From assembly GCA_031772625.1 (NCBI GenBank), contig CM062813.1:766878720-766942719 (forward strand): a stretch of DNA of 64,000 nt, read 5' to 3'. Positions 11,315-21,319 of the stretch are shown here, one piece after another. The notes beneath the pieces were generated by a model. It saw only the letters and a list, made by a program, of their open reading frames with translations. It ran no database searches and was not told the origin of the DNA. Each line of letters opens with the position of its first letter. The first letter of the stretch is position 1. Source of the stretch: Pinus tabuliformis (Eukaryota > Streptophyta > Pinopsida > Pinales > Pinaceae). The translations under genes and the position numbers were made by a program.

Positions 11315-13227
11315 TTATGGAAAACTGCTTGAGGTAGAGGCCTCATCAAAGATTTTCTTCGCCTCCATAAACGTTTCCTTTACGTGATCCAGATCAAAAC
11401 TATTTTCCTTTTCTGGGGCCTTGCGGACCCATCCATCCTCTTCAGGTTGTTTTCCTTTATCGTCACTAGTCTTTATTCCGCTTTTGAGCACGATATTCAC
11501 ATTTGGATCCTCCTCGTGGGTCTCAATCTTCATCATCTATAAGTTCTAGGTAGGGTGCTGAAGTTTTTCCTTCTTCTCCTACATCTTGGCTATTAGCGTA
11601 GGGCATTCTTCTATCGTGCGGTCAAACTGAGTGTAGTATTGACATGACAGGCACGTCTGATTCTGACACTCCTGCACATAGTGCCTTGGTGTCCCGCAAT
11701 TATAACAAATAACCTGTCCACGACCTCTACCAGGTCCTCCTCCTCCTTAGCTTTGTCCACGCCCCTGATATCCTCTGCATACTCCCCTAGTGGCCTGATC
11801 CGGAGGCCAATTTTATGCTTGGATTTGATACATAGGCATCCTTTCCAACATCAATTCGTAGATACGATAGTGGCGCTCATTGTGGCCCACCGATTTTCAA
11901 AAATCATAGAACAATTGTTGTGGTATTTGCACAAAATTTTGCAGCAAATGACAATTATATGTTACATGTTTTCCGGCCACTTGACAAATAACGTACCATA
12001 GAGTGGGTCCCGCACTTGGGCCTACTGGAGCTTCCTGCCTCAGGGGCATCGGTCCTCCCGCTGTGATATAATTCACGAAGACAAATAATGGTATTTATCA
12101 TGCCCCTGGCTCTTACACTTGAGGTGCCATACTTCCTTGTGCACCTCTGACCTAGCCTCCTTTTCTTTTTTCAAGCTCTGCAATTCCAAGGAGAGGTTCT
12201 GCAACTATGAGTGGATTTGTTGAACTCCCAAATTCGGGTCCTAAATTGGTGTTTCATGCAACCTCATCACGATTTCTAGGGCTTCCGCCTGAGTCGCTAT
12301 CTTCTGTTGTGATAAATCAATCCTCAAGTGGGGCAAAACTGAGGCTATAAGCCACTGACAGTGCTGGCCATCTATAAGCTACATATTAGCTTCACAGATC
12401 ACACACGTCAACCTCTGATCTAACTCCCAAGGCATTTCACCATCCCTAATCGTGATTTCCTTGAATCCAACCATTAATTGCGATTCAGACTTAGGCTTAC
12501 TAAATTCTTTGTTCAAAGTGGCCTTCGTGTCTACTAACGATGCCAAAATATTATCAGTGTAGTACTTAATGTACCATGTCAGCACGCGATCCTACAGAGC
12601 GGTAACCAACTGCGCCTTCTTTATATTATCATCCGTAATTTGTTGTGCTGTCCACACAACATTCACAACAAACCAAAAATTGATCTGCATCCTCACTCCC
12701 TATTCCCTTGAAAACTTGTAACTTCATTATATTCGACATGTTGAACAACGATGGTGGTGGCAGCGGTGTGGGTGAAGTTGTATGTTGTGGAGGCAAAGGT
12801 GGAGGTGGAGTGGATGGACGATGAGTTCGCGGAAAACCCTGCCTTATCAGATGAGCAACACTTTGTGGTGAAGCCTATACTGCTCCCTTATCGTCGCTCG
12901 AAGGAGGCCCAATCAATGGGCTATATTCAGGACCTGTTTTCCCTCGATCTCTTAAGAGCTTTCCACTTCGCGTAGCTCCAAACATCAAGGAAATGGCATA
13001 ACCCGTTTTTCACACAACATCATCTTAATCCAGGTATTCAAAGATCTTAGATACTTACCTCGCAGTCCCTTGAAGAAGCAACGCTCTGCTTCATTGTCGT
13101 TGACTGAGGTATCAAGCACGAAGTCTGTCACAAATCCTCCTATGACTCTATCAAGCCATTGATCAACAACGCACGCGATCTTATTTTCATAAGCTTCTAG
13201 CCACCACACTAACTCTCGAGTCCACAC
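11315..13227 (-). pseudogene. Gag of element 1 with CCHC zinc knuckle
   Basis: The nucleocapsid zinc knuckle CYNCGTPRHYVQEC (C-X2-C-X4-H-X4-C) lies at about 11660-11712. A second Cys-rich stretch (CLSCQYYTQFDRTIEECP) follows. Upstream in the coding direction, 12585-12379 holds capsid-like sequence (WYIKYYTDNILASLVDTKAT, then LDQRLTCVI), and 13227-12985 an N-terminal part. After the knuckle an acidic tail runs to 11315. The many stops and frameshifts between these pieces show long decay. The 13227 edge is only the outermost clear reading frame. Confidence 0.65.
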
Positions 13228-13490
13228 TATTGGACTGTCGAGCCTCCACCTTCATTGGTCGTCTGCTAACTTAGCTATCCACTCGTATAGCTCAATCGAG
13301 AAGGTGCAAAAGAAAATTTCGTGTATTTCTATGTATAAGTATCTGTCCAACCAAGGTTCTTTTGACAAGAGAAAATTCTTTTTTTTCCTGCAACGCAAAT
13401 TTGTGGATTTTTCTATGCAACCACTTCTCAATTTCCTTCTTGTTTGAATTCTAGTGATGCGACATTACACATCTCCTTAAGCAGATCTCA

Positions 13491-13508
13491 GTCCCGACAA
13501 CGGAACCA
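13491..13508 (-). other. Primer binding site of element 1
   Basis: Two bases inside the 5' LTR end, the minus strand reads TGGTTCCGTTGTCGGGAC. It begins with the TGG complementary to a tRNA CCA end and resembles the tRNA-Asp-type site TGGCGCCGTTGCCGGGGA seen in element 5, with several mismatches. The tRNA identity is inferred. Confidence 0.6.
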
Positions 13509-13510
13509 TT

Positions 13511-13775
13511 TGTTGGCTTAGTGGGTCCTGACCTAGGTTTAGGGTTAATTGCTCCATACAAAACCCTACACTACTAGCCCTTTCGGCATCAAGTTGCATA
13601 GCGCAAACTGAAGTCTCACTCGAAAAAGTATGGGGGGATGCTAGATCCAAGTTTATGCATCCAGAGAACAGTGTGATGTCCTTTTGTTCCTTAGATCTGC
13701 CTCTGCGCAGATATGTAAGCCCTTAGGGCTTGGTACTGTAACTTTCTTTGAACTGCCCTTAGACCTCCGAGAAGG
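13511..13775 (-). repeat. Truncated 5' LTR of element 1
   Basis: About 265 bp match the left end of the 3' LTR at 2066-2335. The match stops at GACCTCYGMGAAGG, after which the sequence becomes unrelated. About 690 bp, including the promoter region, are missing. Confidence 0.8.
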
Positions 13776-14032
13776 GATACTTTAGGAAATATGCAGACAC
13801 ATCAAAGATCTGACAATAAGTTATTCTTGAAAATTAAGTTCAATTTTGAGAAGTATTCATAAGTTATACTCGTAATGTTTTGACTATAAAATTTTATGAT
13901 AAGAATAAGTATTCAGTTATTATTATTATATTTTTAACATTTTTATTATCTTATTTTCACTTTAATTTTTATGTGAATCATTATTTTTGATAATAGGACT
14001 TTGAATATTATTAATTTTTAACATAAAATCAT

Positions 14033-14035
<3 letters not shown>

Positions 14036-14073
<38 letters not shown>
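14036..14073. repeat. (AT)n microsatellite
   Basis: There are 19 uninterrupted AT dinucleotides. Confidence 0.95.
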
Positions 14074-14077
<4 letters not shown>

Positions 14078-14728
14078 AGTTTCCCATAAAAACCATGTAT
14101 TTGGCATGTCTTTTTTAACAAAAAAAAGATTTAAAAGGTATATTTTTTTATTATATCTATATTCAAAATGTATATTTTTTTGTTAAATGTCTAAATTTAT
14201 TGATTTTTAATCACAATTATTTGATACATATTGAAATATTAATTAATTAACCATACATAGATATATATAAAATCGTCACTTCAAAATATTGACATTTTTT
14301 AACTTTGCAAATAAATTGAAAAACAAAAATGGAAGGGCACTCTAAACCGTAATGATGTGGGGATTCCTTTAAATCGAAATAAGAACATATTTTTGTTTAA
14401 TAGAATTGCTAGACCATCAACGCGAAAACATCTTTTTCAGAGAAAGATTCCACCTTAAAATCAGTAAATGAATCCTATGGTTGCTTAAGATGTTTCCTGT
14501 GACAAACTTCACCACCTAATAAATAGTCTAAAAATTTAGTCAAATAATGAATTTGTTTTCAAATCCAATTGAAATTTAAAGCTTATCCCTCAAATAATAC
14601 ACATCTACATACAAATTACAGACATGTGACCAATTGAGTTGCTCAACACAATGGTCATGCTCGCAACCATGAAATTGAACGACAAGTAGGCATGGGCATC
14701 TTGCCACAAGTGAACGACAGATAGAATT

Positions 14729-14984
14729 ATAAACCACCAATTTTGAAACCGTGAAACTAAATAAATCTAAACTGTTTTTCTTTAAAGATCTAGATTTATT
14801 TAGTCCAACGATGAAATGATTGGATAGAAATCAAATTAACTCTGAATTTACAGTTACAATAATATAAACCACCAATTTTGAAACTGTGAAACTAAATAAA
14901 TCTAAACTGTTTTTCTTTAAAGATCTAGATTTATTTAGTCCAACGATGAAATGATTGGATAGAAATCAAATTAACTCTGAATTT
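14729..14984. repeat. 121-bp direct duplication with internal hairpin
   Basis: Copies at 14729-14849 and 14864-14984 have a period of 135 bp and differ at one base (ACCGTG versus ACTGTG). Each copy carries a perfect 13-bp inverted repeat (CTAAATAAATCTA/TAGATTTATTTAG) around a 21-nt loop. The Copia target site lies 4 bp after the second copy. Confidence 0.95.
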
Positions 14985-14987
14985 CTA

Positions 14988-14992
14988 CTTAT
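14988..14992. repeat. Target duplication, left side of Copia element
   Basis: CTTAT here pairs with GTTAT at 21315-21319; four of five bases match, consistent with a 5-bp target duplication that has since mutated. Confidence 0.6.
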
Positions 14993-15947
14993 TTTTGGGA
15001 ATTTCTAATAATTCCAAACAAAATGAACAAAAAAAAAAAAAATGCTCTGTTTTTGACACAGGGAAGCTAAATTGTTTTCTGAAGAACAGAGTTTTTCACA
15101 CACATAAACACTTTGTATTAATTAATAAAACTGCCTGATACAAAAGGATCTTCCTCTTAACAGAGGGATTACAACCAGAGACTACTTCAGATGCATTTCC
15201 AAAAAAAATTACTCTGATTCAGCTTGAAAATTTCTGTCTCAGTTTGCACAAAATTACACTGCTATGTAAAATTTTCAATACATTTACTGCTGTAAAAAAA
15301 AATCTTCTCGCTTCATTCACGCTGCTGCATATTTCATTTCAACGACAAAAAAAAACCTTCACTGCACTGATGTGCATTACTAAGAGGAAAAATTACATTT
15401 ACACTGTTGTGTAATATTTCATATGCGCACTGCTTTCTTCACATTCATTACATGTTCAAAGAACAACATAAAAAACAAATGACATTACATTTACTTGTTG
15501 CCATACTCTTGTAAAATAAAAATAAAAACATTAAAATTAAAACATTTACCTACATTCTACCAACTACTGTAAATTCCATTAATTACTTCACTGGCAAACT
15601 GGCGGTCAAACAAAAAAAAACTTTTCTTCACGTCACGTAATTTCCTGCAAGCCTGTACATCAACTTTGGTTTCAATCGAACGGCTAAGATCGGTTTGAAG
15701 AAGGTGCGATCTGCGATAGCGATCAGATCGTATCGTGGAAATTCAATCGGCATAAAACACAGGCGGAGTGTTAACATATGGGTGCGATTTGTGATTTGCG
15801 ATCGGATCGCATCGCAACATCGCAATTGGAAGAAATCAAGAGAACCTGACAGAAACAGCAGGCAGGGATGCGATTTGCGATTTGCGATTAGATCGCATCG
15901 CGAGAAAAAGAAATAAACTATTTGCAGTTGGAATTAGAATTTCAACA
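14993..15947 (-). repeat. 3' LTR of Copia element
   Basis: It matches 20329-21314. The first bases read TTTTGGGAATTTC where the other LTR has TGTTGGGAATTTC, so the terminal TG has mutated; the inner end is TTCAACA. It lacks 36 bp present in the other LTR, between two CAGT copies. Confidence 0.95.
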
Positions 15948-17480
15948 CTCCCCTTTAATTTCAATTGCTGGGTTATCAGTCATACCCAGACATTTCCTCA
16001 AAAACTCAAAACTTTTCCGCCCCAATGGTTTGGTCAGAATGTCCGCAACCTGCTCTTGAGTTTTGTAGTGTTTTAAAACAATTTCTCCATTGTTTACCAA
16101 TTCCCTGATGTAATGAAACTTTGTGTCAATGTGTTTCGTTCTCTTATGAAACACGGAATTCTTGGATAATGCAATATCTGAGCTATTGTCACAAAAAATC
16201 ACAGTTCCTTTTGCTTGTTCTTGGCATAAACTTCTTAACATCCTTCTCATCCAAATTGCTTGACACACTGCTGCTGTAGCTGCCACATATTCTGCCTCTG
16301 CTATAGACAATGCTACAATAGGTTGTTTTTTAGAAGCCCATGAAATGGCTCCTGAACCCATGTGAAAAACATAACCGGATGTGCTTTTCCGATCATCTAC
16401 ACTTCCAGCCCAATCACTATCAGTGTATCCAATTAAATCTGAACATTTTGAAACAGTATATAAAATGCCAAACCTTTTAGTACCTTTAACATACCTCAGA
16501 ATCCTTTTTGCTGCCTGCCAATGTGCTTCTTTTGGCCTCTCCATGAATTTGGAAATTAAACTAACAGCATGCATTATATACGGCCTAGTTGCAATCAAAT
16601 ACATGATGCTGCCAACTATGCTCTTGTATAAACTAGGATCAAAATCCTTGCTGTTGTCCTCTTTGCTGAGTTTTAATCCCATCACTGTGGGAGTGATTGC
16701 AGCTTTGCTCTCCTGCATATTAAATCTTTCCTACACTTCATTAACATATTTCACTTGTGAGATAAAAATCCCATTTCCATTTTGTTCTACTTCTATTCCT
16801 AAGAAGTATCTCAGCAAACCCATGTCAGTGATTTCAAATTCTTCTTTCGTGACTGTTTTGAAATTTTCAATAAAATAATCATCATTACCTGTGAAAATAA
16901 CATAATCAACATATAACACAACAATTAGTAATTTACCATCCTTTTCTTTGATGTAGAGGGTGGATTCTCCCTCACATTTTTCAAATCCATTTTCTAGTAG
17001 ATAGGAATCTATTCTACTATACCACGCTCTTGGTACTTGCTTCAGCCCATAAAGATCTTTCTTCAATCTACACACTTTTTTCGCTTGACCTTTCTTTTCA
17101 TAGCCTAGAGGTTGTTCAATGTAAACCTCTTCCATTAACACTCCATTTAAGAATGTTGACTTCACATCCATTTGGTAAACTTTCCACTTGTTTTGTGCTG
17201 CTATGGACAGCACTGCTCTCATGGTTTCTATTCTAGCAACCGGTGCAAAAGTTTCCTCATAGTCTCTCCCATACTGCTACTTATATCCTTTGACAACAAG
17301 TGTTGCCTTGTGTCTTTCTATCTTTCCTTCAGCATTACTCTTGGTCTTGTAGACCCATTTAACTCCAATGATTTCTTTTCCTTTTGGAAATTCAACTAAA
17401 TCCCATGTCTTGTTTCTTTCTATGGCATTGATCTCCTCGTCCATAGCTTCTATCCATTTCCTATCCTTAATTGCTTCTTC
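15942..17480 (-). pseudogene. Copia reverse transcriptase and RNase H
   Basis: Reading leftward, the RT starts near 17458 (NAIERNKTWDLV), with MDVKSTFLNGVL near 17170 and KKDLYGLKQVPRAWY near 17030. The catalytic box is YVDYV near 16905, with Tyr in place of the second Asp of YVDD. Next come the Copia motifs GLLRYFLGIEV (16800) and YKSIVGSIMYL (16620). RNase H follows, with YTDSDWAG (16425), VALSIAEAEYVA (16315), VIFCDNSSDIAL (16190) and the C-terminal HIDTKFHYIRE. Stops lie near 17279 and 16733. The final Cys codon and the TGA stop are formed by the first six bases of the 3' LTR. RT activity is abolished. Confidence 0.93.
15948..15957 (-). other. Polypurine tract of Copia element
   Basis: The minus strand reads TAAAGGGGAG immediately before the LTR start TGTTGAAA, a typical plant Copia purine tract. 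Confidence 0.85.
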
Positions 17481-19199
17481 GAAATGAACAAGGTCATCAA
17501 CATGACAATATAAAGCAAACAAAGAGTTCATACCTTCATTTGTTTCCTCTTGTTCATAAATGTCACTTAAATTTCTGAACTTCTTACCTCTTTCATTTGG
17601 TGTACAAGTGCTTGAAGAAGCACTTGAATTTCCTCCTTGTGGTGTGCTTGGAGAAGCACTTTCATTTCTCCTCAAGGGTGTCTCTTGCTGCGCTTGTGTT
17701 GGTGCTGCTGTTCGGGGATGTATGTTAGCCATCTCCTCATCATCTTCATCATGTGACAAAGAGCTTTTAACATTCACTGTTTTCTCTATGCTTCCATCCC
17801 AAGCTTCCTCCTCAATGAACTGAACATCTCTACTCACAATAAGCTTCTTGGTGGATGGGTTATACAACCTATAAGCTTTGGATTCCTCACTGTATCCAAT
17901 GAAAATACATTTCTCCCCTTTTCTGTCCAACTTCTTCCTTAGCTGATATGGAATGTGCGCATAAGCCACACATCCAAAAACTTTCATGTGGGTGACTCTT
18001 TGCTTTGTCCCACTCTATGCTTCTTCCGGCACTCTGTTCATGACGGCTTTTGTAGGGCATCTATTCAAAATGTACGCTGCACAGTGTACAGCTTCAGCCC
18101 AATAATAATTTGACAAATGTTTTGCCTTTAACATACTCCTCGCCATATCCATGATTGTCCTATTCTTCCTTTCGGTAACTCCATTTTGCTGCAGAGTGTA
18201 CCTAGTGGTAAACTACTTATGAATTCCATTTTCTCTACAAAAACGTAGAAATTCTTTGGAGATATACTCACCTCCTCTATCAGTTCTTAGAACTTTGATA
18301 TGCAGCCCGCTTTGGTTTTCTACAAGTGCTTTGAAATTGCAAAATCTTTCAAACACTTCACTTTTGTTCTTCAGGAAATAAACCCAAGTTTTTCTAGTAA
18401 AATCATCAATAAATGTTAGTATATAGTGGCTACCTGAAAGTGATGGAGTTTGCATCGATCCACATAAATCTGAATGGACAATCTCTAAAGGTGCTTTTGC
18501 CCTTATGCTTTTCCCAGATGGAAAACTTTTTCTGTGTTGTTTCCCCAAGATACAACCTTCACAAAGGCTGTCTGGTTTCTCTATCAATGGTAATCCTCTT
18601 ACCATTCCTTTTCTATTCAACAAGTTAAGACCTCCAAAGTTGAGATGTCCAAATCTCAAGTGCCACAACCAATTTTCATCTTTTGGTTCGCTTTGGAAAG
18701 CCTCTTGTGTCACTGCTGTTATTTCTTCTCCATCTTTTAAATCTGCTTTCATCCTGAGAGGGAACATCCTGTTCCTTGTCATCTTCACTTCAACAATACA
18801 TCGTTTTCTAGGTGTTTTATCCATGATGGTGCATACATCATCCACAAAGAAAACATTGTACCCCTTTTGAACAAGTTGTCCAATACTTAAGAGGTTACAT
18901 TTCATTCCAGGAACATAATAAACATCTGCTATGGTTTTCTTTTCATCTTTCCTTGTTAAGACATTTACTTCTCCTTTTCCTATAACAGAAACTTTACTAT
19001 CAGTCCCTAGTGTGAATTGTGACTTCACACTTTGATCTAGCATAGAAAACAGGGCTATGTTTCCTGTCATATGGTTACTGCAACTGAAGTCTAGAAACCA
19101 TACATCTTCACTTTTTTCTTCAGCCATATTACAAGCTAAAAACAAATTATTTTGGTTGATATTTTCTCTAGTGAAATTTGCACTAGTTATATTACTCAT
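17481..19199 (-). pseudogene. Copia protease and integrase
   Basis: The protease active site reads WFLDFSCSNHMTG near 19090; Copia elements normally have D-S-G-C, so the catalytic Gly is lost. The GAG-pre-integrase zinc region follows (WHLRFGHLNFGGL and CEGCILGKQHRKSFP, 18540-18650). The integrase core has HSDLCG (18480), TFIDDFTRKTWVYFLKNK (18390) and RTDRGGEY (18275). The stop near 18211 precedes the QQNGVTERKN stretch that holds the catalytic Glu. A second stop near 18016 falls at a usual Trp. The C-terminal part (17987-17750) has MKVFGCVAYAHIP and FIGYSEESKAYRLYNP, then a Ser- and Thr-rich linker to RT. Confidence 0.93.
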
Positions 19200-20132
19200 A
19201 TCATGTTGCTTCTTCTTACATTCATTTGCATAATGCCCATATTTTTTACAATAGTGACATTGGACATTGGATTTATCATACCTTTGTCCTTAAGCATGAT
19301 GTTGTCCACTTTGTTGGCTGCTGCCTTGGCCTTGGTTCTGATTTGGATTGCTGCCTCTTCCTTGAGCATTTGCTGGACTGTTTCTTCCACCTCTATTTTG
19401 GCTTTTGCCTCTTCCTCCCTTGTTTCCTCTGCCTTGACCTCTTCCTCTTCCAAAGAACATCTGGGTCTTAAAGGCATGCTCTAGAGATGAGTTTTCATTT
19501 CTACTCAATCTCTGCTCATGAGTTATCAGTGATGCATTTAGTTCATCAACTGAGACGTTTGTGAGATCTTTTGTCTCTTCTATGGTGGTGACAATCACAT
19601 CGAACCTTGAGGGTAGGATCCTCAATAGTTTCTCCACAATCCTCCTTTCTTCAAGAATCTCTCCATGAGACCTTATCTGTGTGACCACACCAATCACATG
19701 TATGAAGAATGAGTTAATATTATCTGACTCCTTCATGCAGAGAGTCTCAAAATCTCTCCTCGGCAACTGTAGTTTTGTTGTCTTCACTTTCTCCATGCCT
19801 TGATAGGCTATCTTTAGAGTTTTCCATGCTTCTTTGGATCTCTTAGCTACCGCTATCCTTGGAAACACACTCTCACACACTGCTTGATACAAAAAGTAGA
19901 GGGCTTTAGAATCCTTCTTCTTATTGCTCTTCAATAGATCTTTTCCTGCCCGAGTTAAATTATTAAACTCATTTTCATCTGCTGGTTCTTCAAAACCATC
20001 TTCAACTAATTCCCATAAGTCTTGGGAAGCAAGCAAAGCTTTCATAGTTATTGCCCAATAGTCATAGTTTTTCCCATTAAATTGTGGGAGCTGGGTGTTG
20101 CAGATACCCATGCTAGTGCTGGCTCCAGCCAT
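19200..20132 (-). pseudogene. Copia Gag with zinc knuckle after an in-frame stop
   Basis: Gag starts at the ATG at 20132, with LPQFNGKNYDYWAITMKALL in the first 35 residues, the usual Copia capsid start. The capsid runs to about 19500. It is followed by a Gly-, Arg-, Asn- and Gln-rich RNA-binding tail (FGRGRGQGRGNKGGRGK). TAA at 19290-19292 interrupts the frame just before the zinc knuckle CHYCKKYGHYANEC (about 19216-19257). The stop fits a changed CAA codon. The same frame continues into protease at 19199, so gag and pol formed one ORF, as is usual for plant Copia. Confidence 0.93.
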
Positions 20133-20310
20133 TCTTGCACTTTTAACAATGCTTCAAAATACTTGACTGTGTATTTAAAATAACTGACTGTCCTCAACAG
20201 TAACATAAAAAAAACTAACTTGAGAAATACCTTGGATTATTTCTTGACTGAGTCTTCACTTTGCAACAAGAAATCCTTCCTTCAGCTTCTTTGACACCTT
20301 CAAAGAGCCT

Positions 20311-20328
20311 GGACAAGCTCCGATACCA
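20311..20328 (-). other. Copia primer binding site (initiator-Met tRNA)
   Basis: The minus strand beside the 5' LTR reads TGGTATCGGAGCTTGTCC. This matches the common plant site TGGTATCAGAGC with one mismatch and directly abuts the LTR. Confidence 0.9.
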
Positions 20329-21314
20329 TGTTGGGAATTTCTGATAATTCCAAACAAAATGAACAGAAAAAAAAAAATGCTCTGTTTTTGACACAGGGAA
20401 GCTAAATTGTTTTCTGAAGAACAGAGTTTTTCACACACATAAACACTTTGTATTAATTAATGAAACTACCTGATACAAAAGGATCTTCCTCTTAACAGAG
20501 TGATTACAACCAGAGACTGCTTCAGATGCAGTTCCAAAAAAAAATTACTCTGATTCAGCTTGAAAATTTCTCTGTCTCAGTTTGCACAAAATTACACTAC
20601 TGTGTGTAAAATTTTCAATACATTTACTGCTGTAAAAAAAAATTCTTCTCGCTTCATTCATGCTGTTGCATATTTCATTTCAACAACAACAAAAAAACCT
20701 TCACTACACTGTTGTGCATTACTAAGAGGAAAAATCACATTTACACTGTTGTGTAATATTTCATATGCGCACTGCTTTCTTCACATTCATTACATGTTCA
20801 AAGAACAACATAAAAAACAAATGACATTACATTTACCTGTTTCCATACTCTCGTAAAATAAAATAAAAAACATTAAATTAAAACATTTACCTACATTCTA
20901 CCAACTGCTGTAAATTCCATTAATTACTTCACTGGAAAACTGGCGGTCAAACAAAACTTTTACTTCACGTCACGTAATTTCCTGCAAGCTTGTACATCAA
21001 CTTTGGTTTCAATCGGACGGCTGAGATCGGTTTGAAGAAGGTGCGATCTGCGATAGTGATCAGATCGCATCGCGGAATTTCAATCGGCATAAAACACAGG
21101 GCGGAGCGTTAACATATGGGTGCGATTTGCGATCGGATCGCATCGCAACATCGCAATCGGAAGAAATCAAGAGAACCTGACAGAAACAGCAGGCAGGGAT
21201 GCGATTTGTGATTTGCGACTAGATCGCATCGCGAGAAAAAGAAATAAATTGTTTGCAGTCACTGTTTGATGGTGGATTTCGGCAAGCGCTACAGTTGGAA
21301 TTAGCATTTCAACA
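20329..21314 (-). repeat. 5' LTR of Copia element
   Basis: This 986-bp LTR runs from TGTTGGG to TTCAACA. It keeps the 36-bp segment missing from the 3' LTR. Its U3 (right end) holds three GCGAT palindromic units. Confidence 0.95.
21043..21232. repeat. Three palindromic GCGAT units in Copia U3
   Basis: Units at 21043-21073, 21122-21146 and 21201-21232 have the plan GCGAT-NN-GCGAT ... GATCGCATCGC, so each can fold on itself. The same three sit in the 3' LTR at about 15706-15735, 15784-15815 and 15870-15901. They lie near the start of U3, where enhancers usually are. Confidence 0.85.
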
Positions 21315-21319
21315 GTTAT
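21315..21319. repeat. Target duplication, right side of Copia element
   Basis: GTTAT here pairs with CTTAT at 14988-14992. Confidence 0.6.

Larger units (their letters stand above)
2066..13775 (-). mobile_element. Element 1: Ty3/Gypsy retrotransposon, minus strand, 5' LTR truncated
   Basis: Read on the minus strand, the order is 5' LTR remnant (13775-13511), primer site, gag, protease, a capsid-like segment, RT, RNase H, integrase, a long extra coding region, PPT, and 3' LTR (3024-2066). The LTR ends are TGTTGG and CCAACA. Only about 265 bp of the 5' LTR remain against 959 bp for the 3' LTR, so no target duplication can be paired. Stops and frameshifts are frequent, and catalytic residues are lost in RT and integrase. 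It is an old, inactive copy. Its clade is uncertain: RT and integrase resemble non-Athila plant Gypsy, but no chromodomain was recognised. Confidence 0.85.
13776..14992. other. AT-rich non-coding stretch
   Basis: No gene is recognised. The stretch holds an (AT)n microsatellite and a 121-bp direct duplication, listed separately. The Copia element inserted at its right edge, so the sequence after 21314 was once its neighbour. Confidence 0.5.
14993..21314 (-). mobile_element. Ty1/Copia retrotransposon, minus strand, structurally complete
   Basis: The element has two LTRs of 955 and 986 bp, a PBS matching initiator-Met tRNA, a purine tract, and a gag-pol frame in Copia order (Gag, PR, IN, RT, RNase H). 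The 5-bp target duplications match at four of five positions. A single gag-pol frame is interrupted by five in-frame stops, at 19290, about 18211, about 18016, near 17279 and near 16733. Four fit one C-to-T or G-to-A change of a Gln or Trp codon. The RT active site is also damaged. The element is dead, but its architecture is whole. Confidence 0.95.

Noticed and set aside
14036..14073. (AT)n tract as a replication origin or scaffold attachment site
   Set aside because: It is a simple microsatellite; no further evidence supports a function.
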